A DNA stretch of 64,000 bases from DASQGA01 sp035535315 (lineage in GTDB: Bacteria; Actinomycetota; Thermoleophilia; Gaiellales; Gaiellaceae), in assembly GCA_035535315.1 (NCBI GenBank), contig DATLQD010000074.1, positions 1 to 64,000 of the forward strand. Reading direction: 5' to 3'. Both the position numbers and the translations under genes were made by a program. The notes beneath the pieces are model-generated. The model was given only the letters and a program-made list of their open reading frames with translations, made no database searches and was not told the origin of the DNA. This document shows, in pieces, positions 62,070 through 64,000 of this stretch. The first letter of the stretch is position 1; every line of letters begins with the position of its first letter.

Positions 62070-62142
62070 TGGAGCCAGCCGGGCTCGAACCGGCGACCTT
62101 CTGGCTGCCAGCCAGACGCTCTCCCAACTGAGCTATGGCCCC
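62070..62142 (-). tRNA. tRNA-Ala (anticodon GGC)
   Basis: 73 bases: acceptor GGGGCCA/TGGCTCC (with a G-T pair at position 3-70), D-arm GCTCAGTTGGGAGAGC, anticodon arm TCTGG-CTGGCAG-CCAGA (anticodon GGC), T-arm GCCGG-TTCGAGC-CCGGC and discriminator A. CCA is not encoded. A TAAAGT -10 lies 10 bases upstream. It reads GCC and GCU. Confidence 0.96.
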
Positions 62143-62204
62143 GCGGCCGCCAACTTTAGCGAACTTCCCGTTTGGCATCAGGTTCTGCGGGGCACACCGA
62201 GGCC

Positions 62205-62384
62205 GTGGAGAGCGAGCATCTCAGCTCGAACGAGCGGCGCCAGGTGCGCCAGGCCGTGCCGGCGATCATCTTCATCGGTGGCCTGCTCCTCCTCGCTGCG
62301 ATCGTGACCGCCGTGATCATCGTGATCTGGTCTGCCGGCGGGTTCGGCGGCGAGGGAACCGAAGGGCTCGGCCCGTCGTTCTAG
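62205..62384 (+). CDS. Small single-pass membrane protein, unknown function
   Basis: 59 residues from GTG 62205 (VESEHLSSNERRQ); a TTG at 62172 is the alternative. One strong transmembrane segment (AIIFIGGLLLLAAIVTAVII) is followed by a short Gly-rich tail ending LGPSF. No family recognised. It sits between tRNA-Ala and rsfS, convergent with the latter. Confidence 0.55.
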   Translation: MESEHLSSNERRQVRQAVPAIIFIGGLLLLAAIVTAVIIVIWSAGGFGGEGTEGLGPSF

Positions 62385-62390
62385 CGAGTT

Positions 62391-62744
62391 CTAGCGGGCC
62401 GCTGCGACCTCGACCGACGGCACGTCGCCCCAGAGCTCCTCGAGCCGGTAGTACTCGCGTGCCTCCGGCGTGAAGATGTGCACGACCACGTCGAGGTAGT
62501 CGGCGAGGATCCACTTGCCCTCCTGGACGCCGGCCGTTTGCCGCGGGCTCACCTGCTCGTCCTTCTTGAGGCGGCCGTGGATCTCGTCGTAGATCGCCTT
62601 CGCCTGGCGCGGGTTCTGACCCGTGCAGATGACGAAGTAGTCGGTGTAGGCACAGACCGGCCGCATATCGAGGATCGCCACGTCCCTCGCCAGCTTCTCC
62701 TGGGCGAGGTCTGCGATGCGTATGGCTTGCTCGAGCGGCGTCAG
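62391..62744 (-). CDS. rsfS: Ribosome silencing factor RsfS, apparent CTG start
   Basis: Binds L14 and blocks subunit joining when nutrients are low. DVAILDMRPVCAYTDYFVIC and LADYLDVVVHIFTPEAREYYRLEELW are RsfS hallmarks. The only standard start is GTG 62681, which removes the first helix. The frame upstream reads TPLEQAIRIADLAQEKLAR, the usual N-terminal helix, beginning with CTG 62744. That CTG sits where the family Met belongs, 11 bases after AGGAG, giving 117 residues. Without CTG the gene is 62391-62681 (96 residues). Confidence 0.88.
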   Translation of the reverse strand: MTPLEQAIRIADLAQEKLARDVAILDMRPVCAYTDYFVICTGQNPRQAKAIYDEIHGRLKKDEQVSPRQTAGVQEGKWILADYLDVVVHIFTPEAREYYRLEELWGDVPSVEVAAAR

Positions 62745-62774
62745 CGGTTCAGAAGCTCCTTGGATTCGACTCTC

Positions 62775-63137
62775 TCAGAGTAGCGTTCCAAGTCGGCGGA
62801 GGCGAGAGGCGCGCCGCGGCGCTTGCGGCTGTGGCTCGCTCTCGCGAAGGAACGAGGCGAGCCGGCCCGCCTCGGCCTCGTCGATGGAGATCGCCGCTTC
62901 CGTCCTGGTGCGCTCCGAGCCGAGGTCCTGCCACACGCTGAGCCGCACGTGCCGTTCGTCTTCGCGGTCGCCGAGATAGCGCGAGATGCGAAGGAGCCTG
63001 CCGTCGCTGTCGGCGATCGCCGGATGTGGATGGAAGAACTCCGTGATCTTCAGTCGCTGGGGCGCGGCGCACCAGGGGCAGTACCGAAACGTCTGCTCCA
63101 TCACCGCGCCGCACGAGCGGCACGATTGGGTGGCGAT
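62775..63137 (-). CDS. Zinc-ribbon protein, apparent ATC start
   Basis: ATC 63137 would give 120 residues starting (M)ATQSCRSCGAVMEQTF, with CRSC and YCPWC pairs forming a zinc ribbon, followed by a mixed domain (ISRYLGDREDERHVRLSVW) and a basic tail. The first standard starts, GTG 63104/ATG 63101, leave only half the ribbon. The frame upstream runs into the TAG of the previous gene at 63159-63161, in the same frame. Function unknown; lies between nadD and rsfS. Confidence 0.6.
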   Translation of the reverse strand: MATQSCRSCGAVMEQTFRYCPWCAAPQRLKITEFFHPHPAIADSDGRLLRISRYLGDREDERHVRLSVWQDLGSERTRTEAAISIDEAEAGRLASFLRESEPQPQAPRRASRLRRLGTLL

Positions 63138-63158
63138 CTTCTCGTCCGTCCCCGAATT

Positions 63159-63494
63159 CTAGCCCTGGTCCTTGCATATACCAGCCCCAGTCGGGATCTT
63201 TCGCGCCTCTTCCGGCGTGAGAAAGCGGCCGTCGACGAGCGCGACGCATCTGAGCAGGCCATCCTCTGCCCCACCGTGCGGGATGCACCTATAGAACGTC
63301 ACGAGCTTCTCGCCGAGCCGCCACGTGTGATCAGCGTCGCACGAGACCCGATCGACCTCTTGCCCCTCGCGCAAGAGCTCCTCGTGGACGGCGCGCTCGG
63401 CCGTGTCCTCGTGGCGATACCAGGCCCACGTCACTCCGCCGGCGAAGAGCAGCACCAGCACGAAGGCGACCGCAACCAGGCGGGGCCTGGTCAG
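63159..63494 (-). CDS. Small secreted or anchored Cys-containing protein, apparent CTG start
   Basis: 111 residues if CTG 63494 is the start; it overlaps the nadD TGA as CTGA and yields a proper basic start TRPRLVAVAF before the membrane segment VLVLLFAGGVTWAW. The standard GTG 63461 would drop the basic N-terminus. After the anchor comes an extracellular domain with four cysteines (VSCDADHTW, FYRCIPHGG, LLRCVALVDG, GICKDQG), perhaps two disulfides. Unknown family. Confidence 0.65.
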   Translation of the reverse strand: MTRPRLVAVAFVLVLLFAGGVTWAWYRHEDTAERAVHEELLREGQEVDRVSCDADHTWRLGEKLVTFYRCIPHGGAEDGLLRCVALVDGRFLTPEEARKIPTGAGICKDQG

Positions 63495-64000
63495 GATCCC
63501 TCAGACGTCCGGTAGAGGCCGAGCTCCTCGATCAGGTTGACGACGGCCGGCAGGACGAGATCGTCGATCGGCTCGCCCCTCGCGACGCGCGAGCGGATCT
63601 CACGGGAGGAGATCGGCAGGGGCTGGATTTCGAAGAACTCGACGCGCTCCGGCCGTGCAAGCCCTGCAAGCACGCGATCCAGGCGCTCGTGCGGAAAGCC
63701 CGGACGGCTCGCCACGAGCAGGCGGGCGTGCTCCAACAATCCGTCGGGATCCTTCCAGTCCAGGAAGTGGCAGAACTCGTCGGCGCCGACGACGAACGCC
63801 ACATCGTCCCAGCGATCGTTCGCCCAGCGGACCGTGTCGACCGTGTAGGAGGGATCGGCGCGGTCGATCTCCCACCGCGACACCTCCACGCCATCGAGAC
63901 CGCCGAAGGCTGCCTCCGCGAGCCTCAGCCGCGTCTCGGCACCGGTCTCGACCAGCTTGTGCGGCGCCCGGCCGGTGACGACGACCACAAGCCGCTCCAG
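63491..64000 (-). CDS. nadD: Nicotinate-nucleotide adenylyltransferase (5' end outside window)
   Basis: 170 codons remain; the N-terminal HxGH part of the nucleotidyltransferase is beyond the window edge. Visible motifs are GRAPHKL, RADPSYTVDTVRW, VVGADEFCHFLDWKD and the C-terminal PISSREIRSRVARGEPI (ISSTxIR motif). It makes nicotinate adenine dinucleotide in NAD synthesis. It is first of a nadD-(two small ORFs)-rsfS run, the conserved order with extra genes inserted. Confidence 0.93.
   Translation of the reverse strand: MERLVVVVTGRAPHKLVETGAETRLRLAEAAFGGLDGVEVSRWEIDRADPSYTVDTVRWANDRWDDVAFVVGADEFCHFLDWKDPDGLLEHARLLVASRPGFPHERLDRVLAGLARPERVEFFEIQPLPISSREIRSRVARGEPIDDLVLPAVVNLIEELGLYRTSEGS

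Overview
The window is GC-rich, densely coded bacterial chromosome with few gaps, many 1-4 base gene overlaps and frequent GTG/TTG starts. It reads as an actinobacterium. A thermoleophilic lineage (Gaiellales/Solirubrobacterales-like) is my inference, from the Actinobacteria-type LexA box at uvrA, the secreted sulfatase with RTX-like repeats, the livKHMGF set and the housekeeping gene order. I see no insertion sequence, prophage, CRISPR array or rRNA operon. There are two tRNA genes: Leu(CAA) and Ala(GGC).

Layout. 1-9 kb: the panC end and panB, a Yip1-like membrane protein, uvrA behind a perfect LexA box, an HxlR regulator overlapping the end of lon, a PH-domain protein and a metallophosphoesterase. 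9-22 kb: a glycosidase-like lipoprotein, uvrB, a sulfatase, a lytic transglycosylase, coaE, rpsA, a tandem pair of unknown beta-propeller-like proteins, polA and an XdhC-family protein. 22-28 kb: a branched-chain amino-acid ABC transporter (livK-H-M-G-F). 28-35 kb: tRNA-Leu, a PPi-type phosphofructokinase, a degenerate TrpC-like barrel, a deoC/aldehyde dehydrogenase operon and a HEXXH peptidase. 35-53 kb: the conserved block era-cdd-dgkA/PAP2-ybeY-phoH-yqeY-HIT-mtaB, prmA-dnaJ-hrcA-hemW-lepA-murJ, rpsT, holA-comEC-comEA. 53-64 kb: a LysE exporter, isocitrate lyase with a LysR regulator, leuS with a structured leader, an Old-Yellow-Enzyme/FAD fusion with an FAA hydrolase, tRNA-Ala, rsfS and nadD (cut by the window edge).

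How it fits together. Most genes serve translation, ribosome quality control, DNA repair, cofactor synthesis and envelope maintenance. The accessory interest is regulatory. lon and an HxlR regulator appear to form one operon, with a perfect 25-bp inverted repeat over the lon promoter. leuS, rpsT and aceA have strong leader hairpins. Several genes (uvrA, rpsA, a 46-aa Cys-rich ORF) look leaderless or nearly so. Most unusual, five genes (prmA, rsfS, the 63159-63494 membrane protein, a zinc-ribbon protein and livH) have family-like or structurally sensible N-termini for which no ATG, GTG or TTG is available. Three have CTG at the expected position, two of them in CTGA stop/start overlaps that mirror the ATGA/GTGA/TTGA overlaps elsewhere in the window. 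Two have ATC. This suggests real near-cognate initiation in this lineage, or else consensus errors that should be excluded.
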